Shown: positions 7,973-16,144, counted from the stretch's first letter. The stretch: 23,742 bases of DNA from an uncultured Armatimonadota bacterium (GCA_903881535.1 CAIRTT010000333.1:1-23742); one strand, 5' to 3'. Numbers and translations: made by a program. Notes: generated from the sequence alone by a model not told the origin.

Positions 7973-9958
7973 TTATTGGAAGAAACGTGTTTCCATGTTT
8001 CCAAGGAAGCGGCGGAGCGGTGCTCCTCCAAGCTTACCTGTTGCAGGGACTGTGATGATTGTGTCCGTTGCATTTCCAAGTCCGTTGTTTACCAAGGTAG
8101 ATGTTGTTCCAGCCTTGATATTGTGTCCATTAGGGACGCGGAGTTCAGGGTGATCGAATGGAGCGCTCATCTTCTCAACACGTGGGTCGGTCAGTTCAAG
8201 GAGGAACTGAAGGATGTCACGCTTGTCGAAGACAGTGACTACACCGATAAGACCAAGCTCAGGAGCCGTATTAGGCATGTTCTCGAGACCAAAGTCACCA
8301 CCACGATGGTAGTTGTTGAGTGCTTCATGCAGGGTTGAGTAGCCACCAGTGTGCATATATGGGCCGGTCAATGCAACGTTACGCAGCATTGGGGTCTTGA
8401 ATGCACCCTCGATTGCCAGGCGGCTGTCAGGATAAATGACGTTATCAAAGAGACGATTGTCATCGATCAACAGGCCAAGCTGAATACGCTTTGCATAGGA
8501 AAGAGGAACGCCGAATGGGTCGTTTCCGCCGATGCCGAGGTCTTCCAGAGTTGGGCGAATACCGATGTTGTAGTACCCAATATCGTATGCAGAGTTGATT
8601 GCATCGGCCATTGGCATGAACTCAGCTGGGAACAGGAAGCCGAGTCCGAGCAACACTTCTTGATTCTGAACTGGAGTTGTTGCATTGGACAGAGGTCCAC
8701 CAGCATGGCAGTTGATACATCCAGCTGCACCGATAAACAGGTTGTAGCCACGGATTGCACTTGCCGACATCGCAGTCGCATCGCCCTTAAGCCACTTATC
8801 AAGAGGCGTCTGGTCGGATATCAGAGTTGATTCATACATCAGAACCGACATCCCGAAGATCAGCGACATGTTTGCCTGCATATGAGTGTATTCACCCGAT
8901 ACAGATGGAACAACACGGCCCTGTGCGTTGACCGTGAACTTGTTGGTTCCGTTCCACCACTTGTCTTGAATGGCAGCTTGAATCAGCGCATCGTACGTTG
9001 TCGTCAGACCCTTTGTTGCATGGGCAACGGCTCCGAGAACGGAGTCATCAGCAGCAACCTTTTGAAGACCAAGGGGCTTTAGTCCTAAGAGCTTCTTACC
9101 GACAACCGCAAAGTTACGTCCGCCATGTGCCATTTCAACATCACTGTTGACTGGTCCAACTGCTTGGGATGCAAGGGATGCATCTGCGATCAGGACCTGA
9201 ACTGGAAGCGCTTCGCCCGTTACTGGATCTGTTTGGTAAACGCGTGCTTCGGTATCAGAGTCACCGAATGGGTTTACACCGTTGAACTCGTTGTGAGCAC
9301 GGCCATCCCAGAAGTTACGGTTGTTGAAGATCGAGTTGATTACAGAAGGAGCATTGCGGCCCGTTACCTGGCGGGTGTTGATAGCCGTCTTAGAGTAGAT
9401 TGGGTCCTTCTGAACAAGGCCTGCATCTACCGCTGTTGCAGTCAACCCAGTAAAGATTGTCTTGAAGACACCTTGGCTGCCGACGATGTCGTTCGAGGAG
9501 CGGACTTTAGGAGAAAGTGGGTCAAGTGCGACAGAGAACTTCGTAAATGGGAAGTGTGTGTCGAGCTTGAGTTGGAAGTTTACCGTGTGTCCATTGTCAA
9601 ACTTTGCATCTGGGCCGATTGCAATCTGGTTGCGGTCACGGCCATCTGCGCCAGCTTGATAGTGGCAGGATGCACAAGCGGTGATTCCATCGGAGCCGGC
9701 TTGCATGTCCCAGAAGAGGGCTTTGCCAAGCTTGATGGCCGCTGCACGGTCCTTGATGTAGATGTCGAGGTCTGCTGGCATCGGAACCGGTACCGTATCC
9801 AGCGGTACAGGAAGGATGGCAACAAGTCCACCGGCTCCGGCTGGAGCTGGTGCCTGCGCATTGGCAGGAAGTTGTGTGTACAACTGAGCGGCGACCGCGA
9901 GGCCACTAAGGCCGAGGGCCGCTACACAGCGTAGCGTGTTCTGTTTATTTTTTACCAT
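7973..9958 (-). CDS. Long di-heme cytochrome c peroxidase/MauG-family protein, copy 1
   Basis: 661 residues. A signal peptide with hydrophobic core CVAALGLSGLAVAAQL and cleavage site ANAQA (about residue 36) sends it to the periplasm, where two hemes would attach at CASCH (95-99) and CINCH (414-418). Other family landmarks are GKALFWD (79-85), VTGRNAPSVIN (198-208), NFWDGRA (215-221), MYESTL (374-379), LRNVALTGPYMHTGGY (525-540) and APFDHPEL (599-606). The di-heme family (PF03150-like) includes bacterial cytochrome c peroxidases and MauG, which use a peroxide or high-valent iron state. Classical members are about half this length and have their two CxxCH motifs about 150-170 residues apart; here it is about 320. 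The substrate is unknown. The start follows AGAGAG 11 bases upstream. An ATG at 9969 opens only a five-codon frame (MNQSW) overlapping the start, and matches the MNQ start of copy 2. It ends in the shared tail LRRFLGNMETRFFQ. Confidence 0.88.
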   Translation of the reverse strand: MVKNKQNTLRCVAALGLSGLAVAAQLYTQLPANAQAPAPAGAGGLVAILPVPLDTVPVPMPADLDIYIKDRAAAIKLGKALFWDMQAGSDGITACASCHYQAGADGRDRNQIAIGPDAKFDNGHTVNFQLKLDTHFPFTKFSVALDPLSPKVRSSNDIVGSQGVFKTIFTGLTATAVDAGLVQKDPIYSKTAINTRQVTGRNAPSVINSIFNNRNFWDGRAHNEFNGVNPFGDSDTEARVYQTDPVTGEALPVQVLIADASLASQAVGPVNSDVEMAHGGRNFAVVGKKLLGLKPLGLQKVAADDSVLGAVAHATKGLTTTYDALIQAAIQDKWWNGTNKFTVNAQGRVVPSVSGEYTHMQANMSLIFGMSVLMYESTLISDQTPLDKWLKGDATAMSASAIRGYNLFIGAAGCINCHAGGPLSNATTPVQNQEVLLGLGFLFPAEFMPMADAINSAYDIGYYNIGIRPTLEDLGIGGNDPFGVPLSYAKRIQLGLLIDDNRLFDNVIYPDSRLAIEGAFKTPMLRNVALTGPYMHTGGYSTLHEALNNYHRGGDFGLENMPNTAPELGLIGVVTVFDKRDILQFLLELTDPRVEKMSAPFDHPELRVPNGHNIKAGTTSTLVNNGLGNATDTIITVPATGKLGGAPLRRFLGNMETRFFQ

Positions 9959-10469
9959 GATTGATTCATCTCTCTGACACTGACTAAGGGCGATATCAAA
10001 ATTTGTCTCTTTCTAAAAGACTTATGTTGAAATCATCTATATGAAATTGGAATAGTTACAAGTTCATACACAGGTCGAAGTATAGAGACGGAATCGGTGT
10101 TTGCCATTGCTACAATTACGAGGATTCATCTTGTTATAAATACTGGCATTTTTCGGTGCGTAAGCATGGCATAAGGAAACCTGGTGTGGCAGGTATATGA
10201 GTGGTTTGAGCCAGATTCTACAGATGTGGTGTGTGATGTACATCTATCCTAGATGATCTGATTCGATCAGGGGATGCCGTTTTGGATTTGTCGAAAGTCG
10301 ATTTCTAGCAGCGCGACAATCTTCGCCTCTCAACCGGTTACGGAGCCATTTTGAGCAGCTTTTGGCGTGTGTAACCGTAGTGATGGCTTTTCTAATTTCT
10401 GAGGTTCATGGGGTGGTCACTGGGAACCTGTTTGACATCGGTGAAAGTTGTTCCCCATTTAAGCAGAAA
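9959..10469. other. Non-coding region upstream of cytochrome copy 1
   Basis: About 510 bases between the start of copy 1 and the terminator of copy 2. I see no convincing gene on either strand, no tRNA-like structure and no long repeat. The part nearest the start (9990-10140) is rich in A and T, as expected for a promoter region, but I could not identify a convincing -35/-10 pair on the minus strand. It does not obviously align with the regions upstream of copies 2 and 3. Confidence 0.6.
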
Positions 10470-10498
10470 CAGCCGCCTGAGAAGCTCTCAGGCGACTG
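10470..10498 (-). terminator. Hairpin terminator of cytochrome copy 2
   Basis: CGCCTGAGA at 10474-10482 pairs with TCTCAGGCG at 10486-10494 around a three-base loop, extended past one mismatch by CAG (10470-10472) with CTG (10496-10498). It starts 22 bases after the stop of copy 2. On the minus strand it is followed by TTTCTGCTTAAAT, a modest U-rich tail. Confidence 0.72.
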
Positions 10499-10519
10499 TT
10501 GCAGTCGGTTGTTACGCTA

Positions 10520-12514
10520 TCAGAAGAAGCGGGTTTCGGTGTTACCTAGGAAGCGTCGCAGGGGAGCTCCACCTGTCGCACCCGTTGCTGGGATTGTCAA
10601 GGTGTTGTCCTTTGCAGCGCCATCTCCACGGTTGATTAGTGTACTCGTTGTACCAGCCTTGATTGTGTGACCGTTTGCAATGGTCAACTCAGGGTGATCA
10701 AACGGTGCAGACATCTTCTCTACACGTGGGTCTGTCATCTCAAGCAACAACTGAAGGAGGTCACGCTTTTGGAACGGTGTGAGCGCTGCAGCCAATGCGA
10801 TGTCTGGTGAAAGATCTATGAAGTTCTCACGGCCAAAGTCACCGTTGCGGTGATAGTTGTTGATGACCTGTGACAGCGTTGCATATCCACCTGTGTGCAT
10901 ATATGGCGCAGTCAAAGCAACGTTGCGTAGCATCGGTGTCTTGAAGGCACCATTGATTGCAAGACGGGTACCTGCAGTGATCTCTTGTCCGAGTGGGCGG
11001 TTAGGATCCAAGAGGATACCCAGCTGCACACTGCGGCTAAAGGACAATGGGTTGCCGAATGGGTCGTTTGCTCCAACTCCAATATCTTCTGCAGTTGGGC
11101 GTACACCGATATTGTAGTATCCGATGTCATATGCACTTGGCAAGAGGTCAGCCATTGGCATCACTTCTGTGAAGATACGAATACCAAGTAATGCTGCATC
11201 TGCTGCCAAGAATGGAGTTGTAGCACTACTTAGTGCAGGGCCTGCATGGCATGTGACACAGCCGCTGGTCTGGAACACTTCGAGTCCACGGACAGCGGAT
11301 GCCGTCAGTGCGGTGTTGTTTCCAGCAAGATATGCATCGTATGGAGTTTTATCCGATACAAGTGTGGATTCGTACATCATTACAGCAAGGCCGAAGATCA
11401 AAGAAAAGTTACTTTCCATGTGGCTGTATTGGCCTGTACCACTTGGAACAACACGTCCCGTACCATCGACAGTGAACTTGTTGGTTCCATTCCACCACTT
11501 GTCCTGAATGGCTGCACGAATCAACGCATCGTATGTCGTGTTCAGACCCTTTGTCGTACTCGCGACGGCTCCCAGTACAGAGTCATCGCCAGCGACCTTC
11601 TGCATAGCAAGTGGCTTGAGTCCAAGAATCTTGTTGCCAACCTGTGCAAAGTTTCGGCCACCATGTGCCATTTCAACAGAGCTGTTGACCGGACCCACTG
11701 CTTGGGATGCAAGTGCCGCATTGAGAATAGAAACTTGGGTGGCGGTTCCAAGACCGGTAACCGGATCGGTTTCGTAGACACGTGCATTGACATCAGAGTT
11801 GCCGAACGGATTAACACCATTGAACTCATTGTGCGCACGGCCATCCCAGAAGTTACGATTGTTGAACACTGCATTAATCACACTTGGAGTGTTACGCCCT
11901 GTAACCTGACGTGTGTTGATATTCAGTTTGTTGAATGCTGCATCTGGACGGATTACGCCAGCATCCATTGCACCAACAGAACCAACTCCCAGCGCACCAA
12001 TCGACAGTCCGAGGAAGTCTGCTTTGAAGACGCCCTGGCTACCGACGATGTCATTGGAGCTTCGAATCTTCGGGGATGCGTTGTTGAGAGAATCAGTAAA
12101 CTTTGTGAATGGGAAGTGGGTATCCAGTTTGAGCTGGAAGTTGACAGCGTGGCCGTTGTCAAACTTTGCATCTGGCCCCATCGCAATCTGGTTGACATCG
12201 CGGCCATCAGCACCCGCCTGGTAGTGGCAACTTGCACATGCGGTTCCTTCTGAGCCAACCTGCTGATCCCAGAAGAGTGCCTTTCCAAGGCGGATTGCTG
12301 CTGCACGATCCTTGATGTAGACATCGAGGTCAGCAGGCAGGGGAGCGGTGATTGTTGACAGTGGTGCAAGTGGCAGCGCTGGCGGTGGAGGTGGAACCTG
12401 GGCAAGTGCCGGGTTAAGCGATGTGAACTGAGCTGCAATGGCAATCCCAGATAGGCCAAGTGCTGCAATCCATTTTGCATTTGACTTGACTCCGACTACT
12501 ACGTTTTGATTCAT
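10520..12514 (-). CDS. Long di-heme cytochrome c peroxidase/MauG-family protein, copy 2
   Basis: 664 residues, the clearest start of the three: ATG at 12514 with AGGAGA eight bases upstream. The signal peptide runs through WIAALGLSGIAIAAQ to a likely cleavage after NPALAQ (about residue 39), followed by a Pro-rich linker (VPPPPPALP). The two heme motifs are CASCH (93-97) and CVTCH (419-423). VTGRNTPSVIN, NFWDGRA, MYESTL, LRNVALTAPYMHTGGY and APFDHPEL are conserved with copies 1 and 3. A short insertion (GALGVGSVGAMDAG, about 173-186) is specific to this copy. It ends in LRRFLGNTETRFF. It sits between long non-coding regions and has its own hairpin, so it is probably transcribed alone. Role: periplasmic di-heme redox enzyme, peroxidase-like or MauG-like oxidation; physiological substrate not deducible. 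Confidence 0.88.
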   Translation of the reverse strand: MNQNVVVGVKSNAKWIAALGLSGIAIAAQFTSLNPALAQVPPPPPALPLAPLSTITAPLPADLDVYIKDRAAAIRLGKALFWDQQVGSEGTACASCHYQAGADGRDVNQIAMGPDAKFDNGHAVNFQLKLDTHFPFTKFTDSLNNASPKIRSSNDIVGSQGVFKADFLGLSIGALGVGSVGAMDAGVIRPDAAFNKLNINTRQVTGRNTPSVINAVFNNRNFWDGRAHNEFNGVNPFGNSDVNARVYETDPVTGLGTATQVSILNAALASQAVGPVNSSVEMAHGGRNFAQVGNKILGLKPLAMQKVAGDDSVLGAVASTTKGLNTTYDALIRAAIQDKWWNGTNKFTVDGTGRVVPSGTGQYSHMESNFSLIFGLAVMMYESTLVSDKTPYDAYLAGNNTALTASAVRGLEVFQTSGCVTCHAGPALSSATTPFLAADAALLGIRIFTEVMPMADLLPSAYDIGYYNIGVRPTAEDIGVGANDPFGNPLSFSRSVQLGILLDPNRPLGQEITAGTRLAINGAFKTPMLRNVALTAPYMHTGGYATLSQVINNYHRNGDFGRENFIDLSPDIALAAALTPFQKRDLLQLLLEMTDPRVEKMSAPFDHPELTIANGHTIKAGTTSTLINRGDGAAKDNTLTIPATGATGGAPLRRFLGNTETRFF

Positions 12515-12911
12515 CTGACTTGTCTCCTAAAAACCTAGATACACGTTGGTATCCAATAGTCGGCAACCTCTTTCATTGGAACGGTTCACGGAGGTTGATC
12601 CGATGTGGGGAGTATAGTCAGACTAGAATTATTCTGTATTCGTAACAATGCTGGGTTTTACATGACTTCAATCACTACTTTATTATGTAAAAATAACTAA
12701 ATTTGACTTTGTGAAGGATCAAATTCTCTAGGGTGTCAAGGTCGATCAAATGCCTTGAAATAGGATTGTGGTTGTGCTGAAACGGCTGCACGTGTTGGGT
12801 GTGCTTAATGAGTTGATGTTCCATATGTTAATCGAAGACATCAGAGTTAACGGCGGTTCATAAAGTTCACCATCGTTGCGATTCTTGTACGTTCGACGTG
12901 ATCAAAAAACG
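12515..12911. other. Non-coding region upstream of cytochrome copy 2
   Basis: About 400 bases holding the leader of copy 2 (with its ribosome binding site at 12523-12528) and no gene that I can support. The segment around 12620-12730 is very rich in A and T. A TATACT hexamer occurs on the minus strand near 12620, but no convincing -35 lies at proper spacing. No sequence is obviously shared with the other two upstream regions. Confidence 0.6.
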
Positions 12912-12953
12912 ACGAAAGCTGCAGTATCCGCTTACGTGGGCTGCAGCTTTCGT
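12912..12953 (-). terminator. Hairpin terminator of cytochrome copy 3
   Basis: ACGAAAGCTGCAG at 12912-12924 pairs perfectly with CTGCAGCTTTCGT at 12941-12953, a 13-bp stem with a 16-base loop. Six A on the plus strand at 12904-12909 give a U-run on the minus-strand transcript. It begins 13 bases after the stop of copy 3. Confidence 0.82.
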
Positions 12954-12966
12954 TCACCACCGGTGA

Positions 12967-14943
12967 CTAGAACGTATTGATTCTGGTTTCGGTGAATCCC
13001 AAGAAGCGCCGGAGTTTTACACCACCGGCACGTCCACTTGCAGGAATGGTCAACATGATGTCCGTCGCATTTCCATCGCCACGGTTTACGACGCGTGTCG
13101 TTGAACCCGGTGCATTTTGATGTCCATGAGGAATCCTCAGCTCAGGATGATCAAACGGAGCAGAACGGTTTTCGACACGAGGGTCGGTCATTTCCAGTAA
13201 CAGCTGGATCAGATCCTGCTTTTGTGCGATAGTCAGCTGTGGATTAACTTGTGAATCAGGCGACAGGTTGACACCATTATCGTGATCAAAGCCACGGTTG
13301 TACAGGTTAACCGCCTGATGAATTGTTGAGTAGCCCCCAGTATGGTTGTAAGGAGCTGTCAAGGCAACGTTACGAAGGCCAGGTGTTTTAAACGCACCAT
13401 TGATGGCCAAACGCGTTGTAGCAGTGATGATTTGACCTACTGGTCGGTTTGGATCCAGCAGAATTCCAAGCTGCAGACTCCTCGAGAAGGACAATGGATT
13501 TCCAAATGGGTCGTCGGCACCAATGCCGATATCCTCTGCTGTCGGTCTTGTACCCACATTGTAGTATCCGATGTCGTAGGCGCTCAGTCGGAGATCACGC
13601 ATCGGCATGATTTCAGCAGGAATAACGATTCCCAGGGCTGCTATATCAATGTTCAGCACTGGGATAGTTGCATTGGACAGTGGACCGCCTGCATGACACA
13701 GGACACAGTTCGCTTGTCCAATAAAGAGGTCATATCCACGCTGGGCTCTTACAGTCATAGCTGCTGTGTTACCCGCAAGGTAACTGTCAAATGGTGTCTG
13801 GTCCGAAACAAGTGTCGACTCGTACATCAGGACGGCAAGTCCAAAGATAAGCGAGAAGTTTGCTTCGGTCTGCGAATAGACACCTGTAGGGCTTGGGACA
13901 ATGCGTCCACCGGTGACAGTAAACTTGTTGACGCCATTAATCCACTTAGGCTGGACAGCAGCTGCGATCATGTCTACGTACGTCGTCGTTAAACCATTCC
14001 CAGTTCGGTTTGCATTCACACCCAAAACCGAGTCTGTAGCATCAACTTTTTGTAGTGCCAACGGTGTAAGTGCAAGCATTTTCTTGCCAACCGCCGCGAA
14101 GTTACGACCACCATGGGCCATCTCGACATCGCTGTTGACCGGTCCAACTGCCTGGGATGCCAGAGATGCATTGACGATGCTGATCCGCACCGGTGTTGCC
14201 TGCCCGGTAACGAGATCAACGTTTTCGTAAACACGAGCGTTCACATCTGAGTCACCAAACGGATTCACACCATTGAACTCGTTGTGAGCACGGCCATCCC
14301 AGAAGTTTCTGTGGTTGAAAATACTGTTGATAACCGATGGCGCATTACGACCTGTCACCTGCCGGGTGTTGATGGCACCGGTCCGATAAATGGGGTCAGC
14401 GACAACGCTACCTGAATCGACCGGAGTATTGGTGATACCAATGAAGCTACCCTTGAAGACGCCTTGGCTGCCTACGATATCGCTCGAAGACCAAGGCTTT
14501 GTCGACAGGGGATTGTTGACATCTGTGAACTTGGTGAACGGGAAACGACTAGTGGTCGTCAGCTGTCCGTTTACAGCATGGCCATTGTCCCAGAGCTTGT
14601 TACTACCAGGAGTGAGCTGATTCTTGTCACGTCCATCGGCGCCAGCTTGGTAGTGGCAGGATGCGCAGGCAGTGATGCCATCGGAGCCAAGCTGCATGTC
14701 CCAGAAGAGGGCTTTGCCAAGTTTGATTGCGGCTGCACGATCCTTGATGTAAAGGTCAAGGGTTGCAGGAAGAGGTACTGGGACGGTGTTGAGCGGTACT
14801 GGAAGGATGACCAATGGTGGTGGTGGTGGAACTTGTGCGGTTGCCGTTTTGTTCTCGAAAAAAAACGGTAAGGCACACGCTGAAGTCACACCAAGGGCGA
14901 TAAGTGCCTTGACCATACTGGTTGTATATGTTGTGTTTTTCAT
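12967..14943 (-). CDS. Long di-heme cytochrome c peroxidase/MauG-family protein, copy 3
   Basis: 658 residues. The signal peptide is ALIALGVTSACALPFFF with likely cleavage after TATAQ (about residue 37), followed by VPPPPPLV. Heme motifs are CASCH (93-97) and CVLCH (413-417). VTGRNAPSVIN, NFWDGRA, MYESTL and APFDHPEL are retained. Differences from copies 1 and 2: APYNHTGGY instead of PYMHTGGY, NQLTPGSNKLWDNG instead of NQIA(I/M)GPDAKFDNG, and a C-terminal ETRINTF instead of ETRFF. It is therefore the more diverged paralog. The ATG at 14943 lacks a clear ribosome binding site; ATG at codon 10 would still leave a signal peptide but has no better site. It has its own terminator downstream and 372 non-coding bases upstream. 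Function as for the other copies: periplasmic di-heme oxidoreductase of unknown substrate. Confidence 0.86.
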   Translation of the reverse strand: MKNTTYTTSMVKALIALGVTSACALPFFFENKTATAQVPPPPPLVILPVPLNTVPVPLPATLDLYIKDRAAAIKLGKALFWDMQLGSDGITACASCHYQAGADGRDKNQLTPGSNKLWDNGHAVNGQLTTTSRFPFTKFTDVNNPLSTKPWSSSDIVGSQGVFKGSFIGITNTPVDSGSVVADPIYRTGAINTRQVTGRNAPSVINSIFNHRNFWDGRAHNEFNGVNPFGDSDVNARVYENVDLVTGQATPVRISIVNASLASQAVGPVNSDVEMAHGGRNFAAVGKKMLALTPLALQKVDATDSVLGVNANRTGNGLTTTYVDMIAAAVQPKWINGVNKFTVTGGRIVPSPTGVYSQTEANFSLIFGLAVLMYESTLVSDQTPFDSYLAGNTAAMTVRAQRGYDLFIGQANCVLCHAGGPLSNATIPVLNIDIAALGIVIPAEIMPMRDLRLSAYDIGYYNVGTRPTAEDIGIGADDPFGNPLSFSRSLQLGILLDPNRPVGQIITATTRLAINGAFKTPGLRNVALTAPYNHTGGYSTIHQAVNLYNRGFDHDNGVNLSPDSQVNPQLTIAQKQDLIQLLLEMTDPRVENRSAPFDHPELRIPHGHQNAPGSTTRVVNRGDGNATDIMLTIPASGRAGGVKLRRFLGFTETRINTF

Positions 14944-15315
14944 ATGGATTTAGTGTCCGAACGAGCCTTGACTCCTGATGACGTAACAGCATGGCGATCT
15001 GAAATTGTTACGCAATGTCACTGGTATAGACATCCTACCGATTACAATTACTTAACGAAATAGGTCCGAATTTGGATGAAATTCAGATGGACGTGCCTCC
15101 TGTAAAAGGACTTAATTCATTTTTGGTGCTTCAGGAATGTTGATATCGGATGTTGACCTGCAAACACTACTGGCTAGTACATATACTGTGTGGTGTGTCT
15201 GAGATATTGAATGGGTCAGAAAAGACTAGTAATTTTGCCAGTCAAATCCTTTTACCGACACGACTAAAGGTCGAACTTTGGGTCAGATTACGATGAAGTT
15301 ATCTGGCTTGTCACG
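14944..15315. other. Non-coding region between cytochrome copy 3 and the DUF2752 gene
   Basis: 372 bases between two minus-strand genes. It must hold the 3' end of the eight-gene minus-strand block and the promoter of cytochrome copy 3. It is AT-rich, with no supported gene. I found no strong terminator hairpin after the DUF2752 stop, so read-through into the cytochrome gene is possible. Confidence 0.55.
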
Positions 15316-15747
15316 TCAGGAAGGCGTTGGAAGGAATCCGAGGAGCCTCGCCAACCACACGATTGCAAAGCACAGTGTTAGTGCTATCGGAATGACCTTG
15401 GGGATTTGCTGTAAGTGTCCTGTACGGAGACGCAGCTTCATCACATGCATGAGACTGTAGAGTAGTAGCAGTATCAGAACGGGCGGGCCCAGCGGATGAA
15501 ACAAAATGGCATCTTCGAAGTGGAGGTGCGCTGTTGCAATGAGTGAACGTGTCATTCCACAGCCAGGGCAGGCGATCCCCGTAATGTTACGAAACAGGCA
15601 GAGCTTTGGAAGTCCAAGGACTGTGGATGCACCCACCAACGGTGCCGGAATCACGATTGCCCCGATGACAATACACAGCGACCAAAACCAATCGGCCGTC
15701 AAGACCTTGAACAGAGCTTTGACAGGCCGATGCGTTTGCTCGCTCAT
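15316..15747 (-). CDS. DUF2752 family membrane protein
   Basis: 143 residues from the ATG at 15747; a longer reading from upstream would run into the preceding gene. The signature ACPGCGMTRS (59-68) with upstream Cys and downstream HPLGPP is diagnostic of DUF2752, a family of small membrane proteins without established function. Hydrophobic segments at about 20-42, 86-103 and 117-137 predict three membrane helices. The paired Cys of CPGCG are at the membrane boundary and could bind a metal or form a disulfide, but this is speculation. It begins four bases after the stop of the DUF4234 gene with no ribosome binding site of its own, so coupled translation is likely. DUF2752 and DUF4234 genes are often near each other in my recollection of bacterial genomes, which I cannot verify here. 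Confidence 0.85.
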   Translation of the reverse strand: MSEQTHRPVKALFKVLTADWFWSLCIVIGAIVIPAPLVGASTVLGLPKLCLFRNITGIACPGCGMTRSLIATAHLHFEDAILFHPLGPPVLILLLLYSLMHVMKLRLRTGHLQQIPKVIPIALTLCFAIVWLARLLGFLPTPS

Positions 15748-15751
15748 TGGC

Positions 15752-16138
15752 TTAGTGACTGGAGCGGTCCCAGTTACGCCACACATCGTTAAGCTGCTGC
15801 TGCTGCATAAGAGAGTTGACAACACCAACTCCAGCGAAATTCAGGATTAAGTATAAAACGCCATTGTCAACGGGCCGTATCCCGACGTTTTCCTGAAGCC
15901 TTACAATTTTCTGAGCCATTTTCCAGTCCCAGAAGTAGCTGTAAATAAAGCATGTGACGATTGTAAGGAGGACTTCGAGGCCCGGGTTGGTATCCGTTTC
16001 GCCCAGGGCATCCTGAACTTCCTGACTGACGCGATGCATCCATACCAAGTAATAAATGCCGCAGGTGACCAGACTCAGGATGAGCACCATGGCTGGATCC
16101 TGGCGGGTCCCCGGGCGCGTCGCATAGCTTTGGTACAT
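15752..16138 (-). CDS. DUF4234 family membrane protein
   Basis: 128 residues from the ATG at 16138, chosen because AGGGAG lies six bases upstream; the TTG two codons earlier would be too close to that site. The segment MVLILSLVTCGIYYLVWMHRVSQE (about 17-40) has the LSLVTCGIY core of DUF4234, a family of small proteins with two or three membrane helices and unknown function. A second hydrophobic, aromatic-rich segment (LEVLLTIVTCFIYSYFWDWKMA, 54-75) repeats the T-C-x-I-Y pattern of the first, so the protein may contain an internal duplication. A third hydrophobic stretch lies at 94-110. It starts 26 bases downstream of metG in the same direction and is followed after four bases by the DUF2752 gene. 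Confidence 0.82.
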   Translation of the reverse strand: MYQSYATRPGTRQDPAMVLILSLVTCGIYYLVWMHRVSQEVQDALGETDTNPGLEVLLTIVTCFIYSYFWDWKMAQKIVRLQENVGIRPVDNGVLYLILNFAGVGVVNSLMQQQQLNDVWRNWDRSSH

Positions 16139-16144
16139 CGTCAA

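Noticed and set aside
9125..9934. A 269-codon open frame antisense to cytochrome copy 1
   Set aside because: Same reason: shadow of a strongly supported gene, no ribosome binding site and no recognisable domain.
10362..10670. A 102-codon plus-strand frame starting in the region upstream of cytochrome copy 1
   Set aside because: Most of it overlaps the 3' end of copy 2 and its terminator in antisense; no domain and no ribosome binding site.
11246..12253. A 335-codon open frame antisense to cytochrome copy 2
   Set aside because: The minus-strand gene has signal peptide, two heme motifs and paralogs; the antisense frame has Cys/Trp-rich, low-complexity composition and no family features. Similar long antisense frames face copies 1 and 3, so it comes from codon bias.
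13348..13380. Met-to-Asn change before the conserved His in PYxHTGGY of cytochrome copy 3, considered as loss of a heme ligand
   Set aside because: This position is variable (Phe, Met, Gly) in relatives as I recall them, while the His is constant in all three copies; no ligand loss can be claimed.
10111..15051. A shared 9-mer TACAATTAC upstream of cytochrome copies 1 (10111-10119) and 3 (15043-15051)
   Set aside because: Short, AT-rich, at different distances from the starts (about 150 and 100 bases) and absent upstream of copy 2; chance is a sufficient explanation.
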